Part shown: positions 55,330-64,000 of the stretch, one piece after another | How the letters are laid out: every line of letters begins with the position of its first letter | Numbering within the stretch: the stretch's first letter is position 1 | Assembly (NCBI RefSeq): GCF_003173575.1 | Contig: NZ_QGNY01000004.1 | Location: 434,001-498,000, forward strand | DNA from: Pedobacter paludis | Lineage (GTDB): Bacteria > Bacteroidota > Bacteroidia > Sphingobacteriales > Sphingobacteriaceae | Length of the DNA stretch: 64,000 nucleotides | Reading direction: 5' to 3' | Notes under the pieces: generated by a model | Database searches by the model: none | What the model saw: the letters and a program-made list of their open reading frames with translations, nothing else | What the model was told of the DNA's origin: nothing | Position numbers and translations under genes: made by a program

Positions 55330-56316
55330 ATGAAGCCAAATATTAAAAATATAGCTGTATTAACTTCTGGTGGCGATGCCCCAGGAATGAATGCTGCGAT
55401 TAGAGCTGTTGTACGTACCGGAATATATCATGGCATAAACATGTTTGGTGTAATGCAGGGTTACCAGGGTCTAATTACCGACAATATAAAACCAATGGAT
55501 GCCCGTTCTGTAAGTAATATTTTACACTTGGGCGGAACCATATTAAAAACTGCCCGTTGCTTAGAGTTTAAAACAGATGAGGGACAGGAAATAGCTTACA
55601 AAAATTTAAAGAAAAACGATATCGATGGATTAGTTGTGATTGGTGGGGATGGAACCTTTACAGGTGCCAGACGTTTTTCTGAAAAATACGGCGTTAATGT
55701 TATAGGGATTCCCGGAACGATAGACAACGATTTGGTAGGATCTGATTTTACCTTAGGTTATGATACTGCAATTAATACTGTTATTGAAGCTATAGATAAA
55801 ATTAGAGATACCGCGGACGCACACGATCGTTTATTTTTTATTGAGGTAATGGGTCGCGATTCTGGCTGTATCGCTTTAAGAAGTTCCATTGCCAGTGGTG
55901 CAGAGGCCGTATTATTACCAGAAAAAGAAACCAGTGTAACTGAACTTATCGAGAAACTAGCATTAGGTGCAGCAACCAAAAAATCATCAAGTATTGTGAT
56001 TGTTGCCGAAGGACATAAACAGGGCGGTGCGTATGATATTGCTAAAAAAGTAAAAGAAACATTTGACCATTACGATACTAAGGTTACCATTTTGGGTCAC
56101 TTGCAACGTGGTGGTAGCCCAAGTAGCTTCGATCGTATATTAGGCAGTAGATTAGGTTTTGCGGCAGTTAATGCATTAATTGCTGGAGAAACCGAACAAA
56201 TGGTTGGCCTAAAGGGCAACGAAATTAAATTGACAAGTATTAAAGAAGCTTTAACCGCACATAGCTTTAAACTTGAGCCTGATTTAATGGAGATGACCGA
56301 AGTTCTATCGATATAA
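55330..56316 (+). CDS. pfkA: ATP-dependent 6-phosphofructokinase
   Basis: 328 residues. NIAVLTSGGDAPGMNAAIRA start, IGGDGTFTGARRF, GIPGTIDNDLVGSDFTLGYD (catalytic Asp in TIDND) and MGRDSGCIALRSS substrate loop. Gly/Asp at the nucleotide site (GGDGT) indicates ATP rather than pyrophosphate use. Commits fructose 6-phosphate to glycolysis. First gene of pfkA-kinase-gapA; next gene starts after 1 bp. Control by the Nudix regulator is inferred. Confidence 0.95.
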   Translation: MKPNIKNIAVLTSGGDAPGMNAAIRAVVRTGIYHGINMFGVMQGYQGLITDNIKPMDARSVSNILHLGGTILKTARCLEFKTDEGQEIAYKNLKKNDIDGLVVIGGDGTFTGARRFSEKYGVNVIGIPGTIDNDLVGSDFTLGYDTAINTVIEAIDKIRDTADAHDRLFFIEVMGRDSGCIALRSSIASGAEAVLLPEKETSVTELIEKLALGAATKKSSSIVIVAEGHKQGGAYDIAKKVKETFDHYDTKVTILGHLQRGGSPSSFDRILGSRLGFAAVNALIAGETEQMVGLKGNEIKLTSIKEALTAHSFKLEPDLMEMTEVLSI

Positions 56317-56317
56317 T

Positions 56318-58166
<1,849 letters not shown>

Positions 58167-58201
58167 TAAAAATGGCCTAAAGGCTGATTTTTAAATATTT
58201 T

Positions 58202-58236
58202 AAAAGGCAACATTGTTAATCAATGTTGCCTTTTTG
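58202..58236 (+). terminator. Intrinsic terminator after gapA
   Basis: A perfect 14-bp stem AAAAGGCAACATTG (58202-58215) with CAATGTTGCCTTTT (58221-58234) and T-run beyond. Confidence 0.85.
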
Positions 58237-58550
58237 TTTTAAATTTCATTTTCATCAGTAAAATATATTTTTATTTTAATAGAATATTTTAAAATAATTA
58301 AAACAACAACACATATTTATACGTTTTTACCACTGATAAGCATTTACAAGACAAATTATTTTGCCATTAGCTGTTTTTACAATTAAAATTGATATGATTT
58401 GAATATATCGTACCGATTTTTGACAATATTTAACAATTGCTTAACACATTTTTGCACTATATTTGCATTACAGTCATTTTAAATCCTCAAATCTTCCATA
58501 AAAAGAATAGTAAATAAAAAATGACAAAAAAAATACTTAAAAATTTCTTA

Positions 58551-58565
58551 GTGTATTTTTTACAC
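58551..58565 (+). promoter_or_regulatory. Palindromic operator GTGTA-N5-TACAC, site 3, over an orphan promoter
   Basis: The best copy: arms TAGTGTA (58549-58555) and TACACTA (58561-58567) are perfect over 7 bp. A consensus -7 box TATATTTG follows at 58581-58588 with the operator over the -33 region. No gene starts downstream on this strand. The 300 bp between the gapA terminator and this site show only AT-rich sequence. Confidence 0.65.
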
Positions 58566-58593
58566 TATCAATTTTTTTACTATATTTGTAGAG

Positions 58594-58752
58594 TAATAAA
58601 CGGAACGATGTTTATCACCACAAAAAAAGATAAATCATTTTCTTGAAAAACCCAGGTTTAGATAGAAGATTAAAGACAAAGCCTGGCTCATAACAGGTTT
58701 ATATTTGGTTAGAAAAAAGAGACAAGTCTGGATAGATTGTCTCTTTTCTTAT
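58594..58752 (+). ncRNA. Candidate small RNA (no ORF over 12 codons)
   Basis: Begins about 6 nt after the -7 box TATATTTG and ends in an intrinsic terminator: AAAAGAGACAA (58715-58725) with TTGTCTCTTTT (58737-58747), then TCTTATTTT. An internal stem CCAGG (58652-58656) with CCTGG (58682-58686) and neighbouring TTT/AAA is plausible. Only a 12-codon frame (58608-58646, MFITTKKDKSFS) is present. The next gene is on the other strand. A leader peptide or small mRNA is the main alternative. Confidence 0.45.
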
Positions 58753-58943
58753 TTTAAGGGAGTTTGAAATCTAGACCTTATGATTTTATCACTTAAGATT
58801 TTCAATAGCATTATCCAGTACAGCTTGAGATTATTTTGTTATCAGGATACAGTTTTTCTGTAACTGAATAAAATAAGAATGTGCAATAGCCTTATTAGAA
58901 AAAGATATTTTATTTATAAGAAAGAAATTTATATTGGTATTTA

Positions 58944-59264
58944 TTAAAATTTGACCAGACTACTTTTCTGCTTTGCGATTCTATTTAACCAAGTAAACAT
59001 TTTACATTGAGATTCATTGTATTTGGGAAGGAACTCCCAGGCTTCGATAAATGTTTCTTGTAGAATAGTTTTTGCCTTTTGTTCATCGGTTACGGTTCTT
59101 ATTATCGAGCCGTATAAAGAAGCAGCATATTGTTTGTATAAAGATTTAAATGCCAGAACATCTTGCATTTTCAGTTTTTGTATAAATACATCTTGACCAA
59201 TTATCCATGCCTTCAGATTTTTATCTTCTTGTTGAAGGTTAATACTTGGTAAAGATGATTGCAT
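58944..59264 (-). CDS. Sigma-70 region-2-only protein (truncated ECF sigma-like)
   Basis: 106 residues containing only region 2: FKSLYKQYAASLYGSIIRTV, EQKAKTILQETFIEAWEFLP, KMFTWLNRIAKQK. The -10 recognition/melting helix is present; region 4 (the HTH that reads the -35) is absent. The N-terminal 30 residues are unlike sigma factors. The stop comes right after WLNRIAKQKSSLVKF and no region 4 follows in any frame nearby. Similar short proteins occur in Bacteroidota, so it may be a genuine small family; a truncated pseudogene is the alternative. Confidence 0.6.
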   Translation of the reverse strand: MQSSLPSINLQQEDKNLKAWIIGQDVFIQKLKMQDVLAFKSLYKQYAASLYGSIIRTVTDEQKAKTILQETFIEAWEFLPKYNESQCKMFTWLNRIAKQKSSLVKF

Positions 59265-59425
59265 TTTACTGATGATTATTAATGCTTAACAGTATAATTA
59301 TGCAATTGTTCTTTTTGAAGATTATAAATCAACAACTAAATGGAATGGGCTATAAAATCGCTCATCTTTAATTATTGAGATCAATGAAACATTCTGGTGA
59401 TAAGGTTAATTTTATATAAAAGCAT

Positions 59426-60154
59426 TTATAACTTACCCAATAATTCGACCGCAACTTTGTAATGCGGTGTTCCTGCTGGGATTTTTTGCAACCATATTTT
59501 ACAATCTGCCTTCCTATCGTTTTTTAAATAACTAAGTGCAATAGAATATGCCGCATCATATTTAAACACTGACGCTCCAGAATAAACCTTCAATAGTACA
59601 GATCTTGCTTCATCAACATTATTGGTTTCTACCAGAGTATTTCCGTAATAGTATGCTAACGATGCATTTGTTGGAGCCACTTTATATTGTTTCTCTAGCA
59701 AGGGCTTTGCTGCATTAAAATTCTTTTGGTTGTATAACTGGGCAGCTCGATCTAGATCCGTTTCTTTTTCTGCCTCGCGTTCGGTTACGCTCATGGTACT
59801 GTTACCAGCATATTCTTTATACAGGTTGTTTCGCCAAGGCGCCCAAATTAAAAAACCGACCAAAAGAACCGCAGCAATACCCGACATCCAGTTTACTATG
59901 GGTTTAAGCGATACGACTTTGGTCTCTTCAATAAAATATTGTCTATTAAAAGCAAAAAGTGTATCCCTAAAAAGCTCATTTTCCTGACTAGGTGCCAAAT
60001 GAATTTTTAAACTTTGATGAATTTCGTTATAATCTCTTAAATGCTGTTGCAAATCGAGTTCATTTTTCACACGCATTTCAAAACCTATTCTTTCGGTTTC
60101 ATCCATATCTCCCTCTACATAACGGGCTGTAAGTAAAATTTTATCTTCTGTCAT
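59426..60154 (-). CDS. Anti-sigma-like membrane protein with C-terminal TPR
   Basis: 242 residues. Acidic N-terminal helical domain (ILLTARYVEGDMDETERIGF, then FEMRVKNELDLQQHLRDYNE) as in cytosolic ends of anti-sigma proteins; one membrane segment at about 90-112 (NWMSGIAAVLLVGFLIWAPW); periplasmic TPR-like end (AAQLYNQKNFNAAKPLLEK, LAYYYGNTLVETNNVDEARS). Its start overlaps by 14 bp the remnant of an ECF sigma gene. The intact frame contrasts with the decayed partner. Confidence 0.75.
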   Translation of the reverse strand: MTEDKILLTARYVEGDMDETERIGFEMRVKNELDLQQHLRDYNEIHQSLKIHLAPSQENELFRDTLFAFNRQYFIEETKVVSLKPIVNWMSGIAAVLLVGFLIWAPWRNNLYKEYAGNSTMSVTEREAEKETDLDRAAQLYNQKNFNAAKPLLEKQYKVAPTNASLAYYYGNTLVETNNVDEARSVLLKVYSGASVFKYDAAYSIALSYLKNDRKADCKIWLQKIPAGTPHYKVAVELLGKL

Positions 60155-60611
60155 TTCCCAAAATTATTTTGCCTGCACCCTTTTTACAAGGCTTGCCGTA
60201 CACTCCGATTTCTATTTGCATAAATCCATAGTTAATACCCAAGGTTTCGGGCACTTTTACCTGGGCTTCTCCATTCATGCTCCATTTTATAATCTCTTTA
60301 TAGTGTCTCCCGAATTTTTCAAAAGCTTTCAAAAATATCTGTGTTCGAAGTTGTTCTTTCTTTAACAATTCTGCCTACTATTTTGTGTCGTCGCTAATGT
60401 TAAATAAATCGTCGTACCTACATTTTACCGGCAACACCGATTTTTATTTATTCTTTGAGTTAGTTGCACTTGCAAACCGTTAATAGAAAAGGTTCGAAGG
60501 GCAACTAAGCTTTAAACCTTTATATTTTGCCTGATTATAAACATCAATCAATGACTCCTGAAAAATCCTATTAAAATGGTTTTGAGCAGAATGAGTTATC
60601 GTCTTTAACAT
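60141..60611 (-). pseudogene. Decayed ECF sigma factor gene with in-frame stops
   Basis: One frame from ATG 60611 (minus) holds blocks MLKTITHSAQNHFNRIFQES, then LIDVYNQAKYKGLKL (sigma region 2.2-like) and, after stops at 60480, 60444, 60378 and 60375, FLKAFEKFGRHYKEIIKWSM, NGEAQVKVPETLGINYGFMQ (region 4-like HTH). All blocks lie in the same frame, but four stop codons break it, two of them adjacent TAG codons. Region 2.1 upstream is also missing. A gene of about 180 residues has probably decayed. Alternatively the last 75 codons (TTG 60368) are a separate small protein. Confidence 0.5.
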
Positions 60612-60769
60612 GGCTGTCGGTAAATCATTAAACTAAAATCTGTACAAACTGGTACAACATTTTTATGTGACTTTCTTTAACCACCCACCTTTTTGTAATC
60701 GGATTTATATTTGAAATTGATCAAGATAAGATTGGCTACGAAAATTTAGGCTAATGTTATTTCGATTTG

Positions 60770-60777
60770 TACATTTG
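60770..60777 (+). promoter_or_regulatory. Probable -7 box (TACATTTG) of the DUF6660 gene
   Basis: TACATTTG at 60770-60777 fits TAnnTTTG. With a start about 7 nt downstream the mRNA would begin just before ATG 60787. This excludes an upstream in-frame ATG at 60754. No clear -33 TTTG. Confidence 0.5.
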
Positions 60778-60786
60778 CAACACAAA

Positions 60787-61125
60787 ATGAAGATTTTAAG
60801 CTGCATATTAAGCCTGAGTATTTTAATTCTTTCTTGCATTACCTGCGAGGATTTACCCGAATTTACAGATACTGGCTTAGCCAAAATCTCTTCAACGAAC
60901 TTTCACAAACCAGATAATCAAACAGAAAAAGACAATTGTTCTCCGCTGTGCACCTGTAATTGTTGCGGACAACCTGTGCTTAGCACACTTTCTTTTGCAT
61001 CTTTTCCATTCATAAAGGTTCAGGCAGTAAGCAAAAAGAAGATTGATTTTAAAAATCAGTTTGTAAGTGATTACGTTCAGAATATATGGCAACCGCCAAA
61101 ATTGGATAAATTTTTAATCGGTTAA
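60787..61125 (+). CDS. DUF6660 family protein (Cys-rich, secreted or lipoprotein)
   Basis: 112 residues. Lipoprotein-like signal (ILSCILSLSILILSC) followed by a Cys-rich segment (CITCEDLP ... CSPLCTCNCCGQP), then LSTLSFASFPF and the end DYVQNIWQPPKLDKFLIG. The CxxxCxCxCC cluster suggests metal binding. DUF6660 proteins are small Bacteroidota proteins often next to TonB receptors; here the receptor begins 59 bp downstream. The metal is unknown; copper or nickel are guesses. Confidence 0.75.
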   Translation: MKILSCILSLSILILSCITCEDLPEFTDTGLAKISSTNFHKPDNQTEKDNCSPLCTCNCCGQPVLSTLSFASFPFIKVQAVSKKKIDFKNQFVSDYVQNIWQPPKLDKFLIG

Positions 61126-61184
61126 TTCCGATAATTCACAATCAGTGTATGCTGATTTATTTATTCAATATTCATTAAATTATA

Positions 61185-63374
61185 ATGCGAAAAATAATAT
61201 TAATGTTGTGCACCTTTGTGTGTATAACGAGTGCTTATGCACAAAACAGCTTTAAGGTTTTGGTTAAAAACAAAGAAAGCAAAGCCAACCTATCGGCAGC
61301 AACCATTCTTATAAAAGGAACCGGCTTGCTAGCTAAAACTGCAGAAAATGGGATGGCGACCATCAACAATATCCCCGATGGAAATCAGGTTTTAATAATC
61401 AGAAATGTTGGTTTTGAGGAACAAACTATTACTTTAACGTTTCCTATAAATCAGTCGGCGCCTTTAGAAATTTTTCTACAGGAATCGGAGGATGAACTGG
61501 AAGAAGTAATTGTTTCGTCAACCAGAACCAGCAGAACCATTAAGAATACGCCAACTCGTGTAGAAACCATTGAGCTAGAAGAAATTGATGAGAAAAGCAA
61601 CATGCGACCTGCGAATGTTTCCATGATCCTGCATGAAAGTACCGGAATTTCCGTTCAGCAGACTTCAGCAACAAGTGCAAATGCGAGCATTCGGATTCAA
61701 GGTTTGGATGGCAGATATACCCAACTGTTAAAAGATGGCTATGCCAGTTTCGGGAATTTTGCCAGCGGCCTCAGCATTCTGGAAATCCCACCCTTAGATT
61801 TAAGTCAGGTGGAAATTATTAAAGGCCCATCATCAACTTTATATGGTGCTGGCGCAATTGCCGGAGTGGTTAATTTTGTTTCGAAAACGCCCAAAGAAAA
61901 AGCAGAGTATAATTTTATTTTAAACCAATCAAACGTTGGACAGACAAATATTGGTGGTTTTGCGATGAAAAGAAATAACAAAATTGGTTATAGCTTATTG
62001 GCCTTGGTTAATTTCCAAAAACCTTATGATGTAGATAAAGATGATTTTACCGAGCTTCCGAAAACGAGAGATTTTACGCTCCATCCAAAATTATTCCTCT
62101 ATCCAAATGATAAAACAACTCTAATAATAGGGAATGCTTTTACCAAGAGCGATAGAACTGGTGGCGATATTTTCGTAATTAAAGAGGGTACAGATGTAAA
62201 TCATCAATATTTCGAAACCAATAACAGCATTAGAAATACCTCTACATTAGATTTTAGTTATAAAACTGGAGCGATGGATTTACTAAAAGTAAAAACCAGC
62301 TTTAACTACTTTAAACGCGACATTTCGATTCCGAATTATAGTTTTAATGGGATAAATTACAATGCGTATACAGACATTAGTTATTTGAAAAACTTAAAAA
62401 ATCAAAGTTTAATTTTCGGAGCTAACCTTGTGTATGATGAGTTTTTAGAACAGAATCAATCACAAAATTTGGCTAAAAACTTCAGCACCAAAACTGCTGG
62501 TTTATATGCACAGCAAACTTGGGATTTATCCGATCGTTTTAAACTTGAAAGTGGCTTAAGAACAGATTTGGTTCAGTATTTCAATACCTTTTATAGCAAA
62601 ACGGAATTCTTTATTCTTCCTAGAATTTCAGCGCTATTTAAATTTGATGATAAGTGGAGTTCCAGAATAGGGGGTGGTTTGGGATATAAAACACCTACCC
62701 TTTTTACAGAGCAAACTGAAACTTTCCAATACCAGAATTTATTGCCACTAAACAATGTTGAAGCCGAGAAAAGTTATGGAGGTACAGCCGATGTAAATTT
62801 TAAAACGAGTATCGGAACAGATTGGATGTTGAGCTTCAATCAAATGTTTTTCTATACGAGAATCACAAATTCGACCATTTTATTACAAGATAAGAATGGC
62901 TTTTTTCACTTTGAAAATACAAGACAGCCCGTTCAAAGTTTAGGTTTTGAAACAAATGCAAAAATTATTTTCAAAGAATATTTTAAGCTTTTTGCTGGCT
63001 ATACTTTTACAAATGCAAAGGCAGATTATTTGCCTGTGATCCAAAATATTAGATTGCTACCTAAAAATAAATTAAACCTAGCATTACTTTACGAAAAAGA
63101 AAGGAATTTTAAAATTGGATTAGAGGGCTATTTTACGGATAAACAATATCTATACAATAACTTAGAAACAAATCCTTTTTGGGAATTCGGCTTTATGGCC
63201 GAAAAGGTTTTCGGTAAAATTTCCATTTTTATAAATGCAGAAAACTTCACTGATACCAGACAAAGCAAATATAAAAGTGTGGTAAATGGTTCTCATCTTA
63301 ATCCAACATTTGATGACATTTGGACACACACCGAAGGAAGAACTTTTAATGGAGGAATAAAGCTGAAACTGTAA
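61185..63374 (+). CDS. TonB-dependent receptor with carboxypeptidase-regulatory-like domain
   Basis: 729 residues. Signal peptide (IILMLCTFVCITSAYAQ), N-terminal regulatory-like beta domain (about 22-105, NSFKVLVKNKESKANLSAAT ... IFLQESE), TonB box-like EEVIVSSTRTSRTIKNTPTR, plug with SIRIQGLDGRYTQLLKDG and GPSSTLYGAGAIAGVVNFV, then a barrel ending ...TEGRTFNGGIKLKL. Fits receptors for metals or cofactors (vitamin B12/copper-like branch). Forms a unit with the DUF6660 gene. Substrate not visible. Confidence 0.9.
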   Translation: MRKIILMLCTFVCITSAYAQNSFKVLVKNKESKANLSAATILIKGTGLLAKTAENGMATINNIPDGNQVLIIRNVGFEEQTITLTFPINQSAPLEIFLQESEDELEEVIVSSTRTSRTIKNTPTRVETIELEEIDEKSNMRPANVSMILHESTGISVQQTSATSANASIRIQGLDGRYTQLLKDGYASFGNFASGLSILEIPPLDLSQVEIIKGPSSTLYGAGAIAGVVNFVSKTPKEKAEYNFILNQSNVGQTNIGGFAMKRNNKIGYSLLALVNFQKPYDVDKDDFTELPKTRDFTLHPKLFLYPNDKTTLIIGNAFTKSDRTGGDIFVIKEGTDVNHQYFETNNSIRNTSTLDFSYKTGAMDLLKVKTSFNYFKRDISIPNYSFNGINYNAYTDISYLKNLKNQSLIFGANLVYDEFLEQNQSQNLAKNFSTKTAGLYAQQTWDLSDRFKLESGLRTDLVQYFNTFYSKTEFFILPRISALFKFDDKWSSRIGGGLGYKTPTLFTEQTETFQYQNLLPLNNVEAEKSYGGTADVNFKTSIGTDWMLSFNQMFFYTRITNSTILLQDKNGFFHFENTRQPVQSLGFETNAKIIFKEYFKLFAGYTFTNAKADYLPVIQNIRLLPKNKLNLALLYEKERNFKIGLEGYFTDKQYLYNNLETNPFWEFGFMAEKVFGKISIFINAENFTDTRQSKYKSVVNGSHLNPTFDDIWTHTEGRTFNGGIKLKL

Positions 63375-63391
63375 ATTTCTTCAATGCTAAA

Positions 63392-63527
63392 AGAGGCTGT
63401 ATCATAAATAGGAATTGTCATCCTGAGCTTGTCGAAGGATTAATAAAAATGAATTCAAAGCATTTCGACAGGCTTAATGTGACAAAAATCTATAGAAAAA
63501 TAATTTATGATACAGCTTCTTTTTTAT
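63392..63527. repeat. Nested inverted repeat (palindromic element) acting as terminator
   Basis: Outer 18-bp arms AGAGGCTGTATCATAAAT (63392-63409) and ATTTATGATACAGCTTCT (63503-63520), one wobble, followed by T7. Inside, TGTCATCCTGAGCTTGTCGAA (63417-63437) pairs with 63464-63484 (most bases). It ends both the receptor gene and glgB. TGTCATCCTGAGC...TCGAC is, from memory, a common dispersed repeat. Confidence 0.6.
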
Positions 63528-63529
63528 AA

Positions 63530-64000
63530 TTATTTGCTTTTAAAAACAATCACCGCTAAAGGAGGTAAATTTACATTAATTGAGAATTCCTGATTATTAT
63601 ATCCTTCCAAATAAGGTATAATATCTCCCCTGTTGTTAATTCCACTACCATAATAAACGATGTCATCAGAATTAAAAATCTCTTTCCATTTGGTTTTAAA
63701 TGGTACGCCTACTTTATAATTTTCTCGAACTACAGGCGTAAAATTCATTACAACAATTAATGTATCCTTAGCTTTAGGGCCTTTACGGATATAAGCAAAA
63801 ACAGATTCATTGGAATTATCAGCGTCGAGCCATTCAAAACCCTCATAGCTAAAATTGAAATGGTATAATGCAGGTTCTTTTCTATATAAGAAATTAAGCG
63901 CTTTAACCGTTTCCTGCATGCCTTTATGAGGTGCGTACTGAAGTAAATGCCAGTTTAAAGATTGTTTAAAATTCCACTCGCCAGTATCGCCAAACTCGTT
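63530..64000 (-). CDS. glgB: 1,4-alpha-glucan branching enzyme, C-terminal part (runs off window)
   Basis: The last 156 codons are inside the window (frame open to base 64000). NEFGDTGEWNFKQSLNWHLL, then QYAPHKGMQETVKALNFLYR is the conserved GlgB segment after the catalytic barrel, and the final beta domain ESVFAYIRKGPKAKDTLIVV ... NVNLPPLAVIVFKSK closes it. GH13 family; forms alpha-1,6 branches in glycogen. The catalytic residues lie beyond the window. Confidence 0.93.
   Translation of the reverse strand, partial: NEFGDTGEWNFKQSLNWHLLQYAPHKGMQETVKALNFLYRKEPALYHFNFSYEGFEWLDADNSNESVFAYIRKGPKAKDTLIVVMNFTPVVRENYKVGVPFKTKWKEIFNSDDIVYYGSGINNRGDIIPYLEGYNNQEFSINVNLPPLAVIVFKSK

Noticed and set aside
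58698..58708. Second TATATTTG box inside the candidate sRNA
   Set aside because: It would give only a roughly 40-nt transcript before the terminator, so the upstream box at 58581 is the better start.

Overview
The window reads as chromosomal DNA of a Bacteroidota bacterium, most likely Sphingobacteriaceae and Pedobacter-like. The evidence is low GC content, promoters of the Bacteroidota type (TTTG, 19-20 nt, TAnnTTTG), weak or absent Shine-Dalgarno sites, several TonB-dependent outer-membrane receptors, many lipoproteins, membrane-anchored LuxR regulators and families largely restricted to this phylum (DUF3667, DUF4199, DUF6660). The genus is inferred from protein style only. I saw no tRNA, rRNA, CRISPR array, phage or complete insertion sequence.

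Layout. 1-7 kb: the end of a short-chain dehydrogenase, the ribosomal operon rpsF-rpsR-rplI with a good promoter, a secreted protein, an AraC regulator, dnaX, an acidic protein, a small membrane protein and two palindromic dispersed repeats. 7-13.5 kb: monomeric isocitrate dehydrogenase and three co-directional ankyrin-repeat genes, the first two tandem duplicates. 13.6-21 kb: a lipoprotein, two outer-membrane receptors, a sorbosone/glucose dehydrogenase-like lipoprotein and a short SSB. 21-27.9 kb: small accessory genes, one carrying an in-frame nonsense codon, then a DinB/SRPBCC pair. 28-30.5 kb: an ArsR-controlled operon (SRPBCC, DoxX-like, YdeI-like, DUF4256). 30.5-39.7 kb: an 89-bp tandem repeat, an M13 peptidase, an alpha/beta hydrolase, a GlxA-type regulator divergent from another SRPBCC gene, a CPBP protease and a tightly coupled alkylation-repair operon (AraC-Ogt fusion, 2OG oxygenase, Ada-like zinc module, AlkB). 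39.8-47 kb: a LuxR/DUF4199 pair, small genes, a 7-copy tandem repeat of about 136 bp, a BrkB-like membrane protein, a porin-like protein and a TPR protein. 47-53 kb: a GH78 rhamnosidase and ltaE-accC-ribE. 53.5-58.8 kb: a glycolysis locus with a Nudix-type regulator, pfkA, a degenerate BadF-type kinase, gapA, a second intact BadF-type kinase and a candidate small RNA. 58.9-64 kb: a sigma region-2 fragment, an anti-sigma-like gene next to a decayed ECF sigma gene, a DUF6660/TonB receptor pair and the 3' end of glgB.

The strongest new signals are regulatory. (1) A 15-bp palindrome GTGTA-N5-TACAC occurs three times: before a BadF-type kinase, between the Nudix-type regulator and pfkA, and over the promoter of an ORF-free transcript. 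This suggests a local glycolytic regulon that includes an sRNA. (2) A 17-bp identical sequence, part of a 22-nt-spaced direct repeat, lies at the same distance (60 nt) from a TAAATTTG box at two loci 9 kb apart. Both loci carry closely related SRPBCC genes, and one copy sits next to a GlxA/AraC regulator. (3) Two 16-bp operators flank and overlap the -7 box of the arsR operon. Other items are a pseudokinase-like gene between pfkA and gapA, a decayed sigma gene beside an intact anti-sigma gene, and two structured tandem-repeat arrays.
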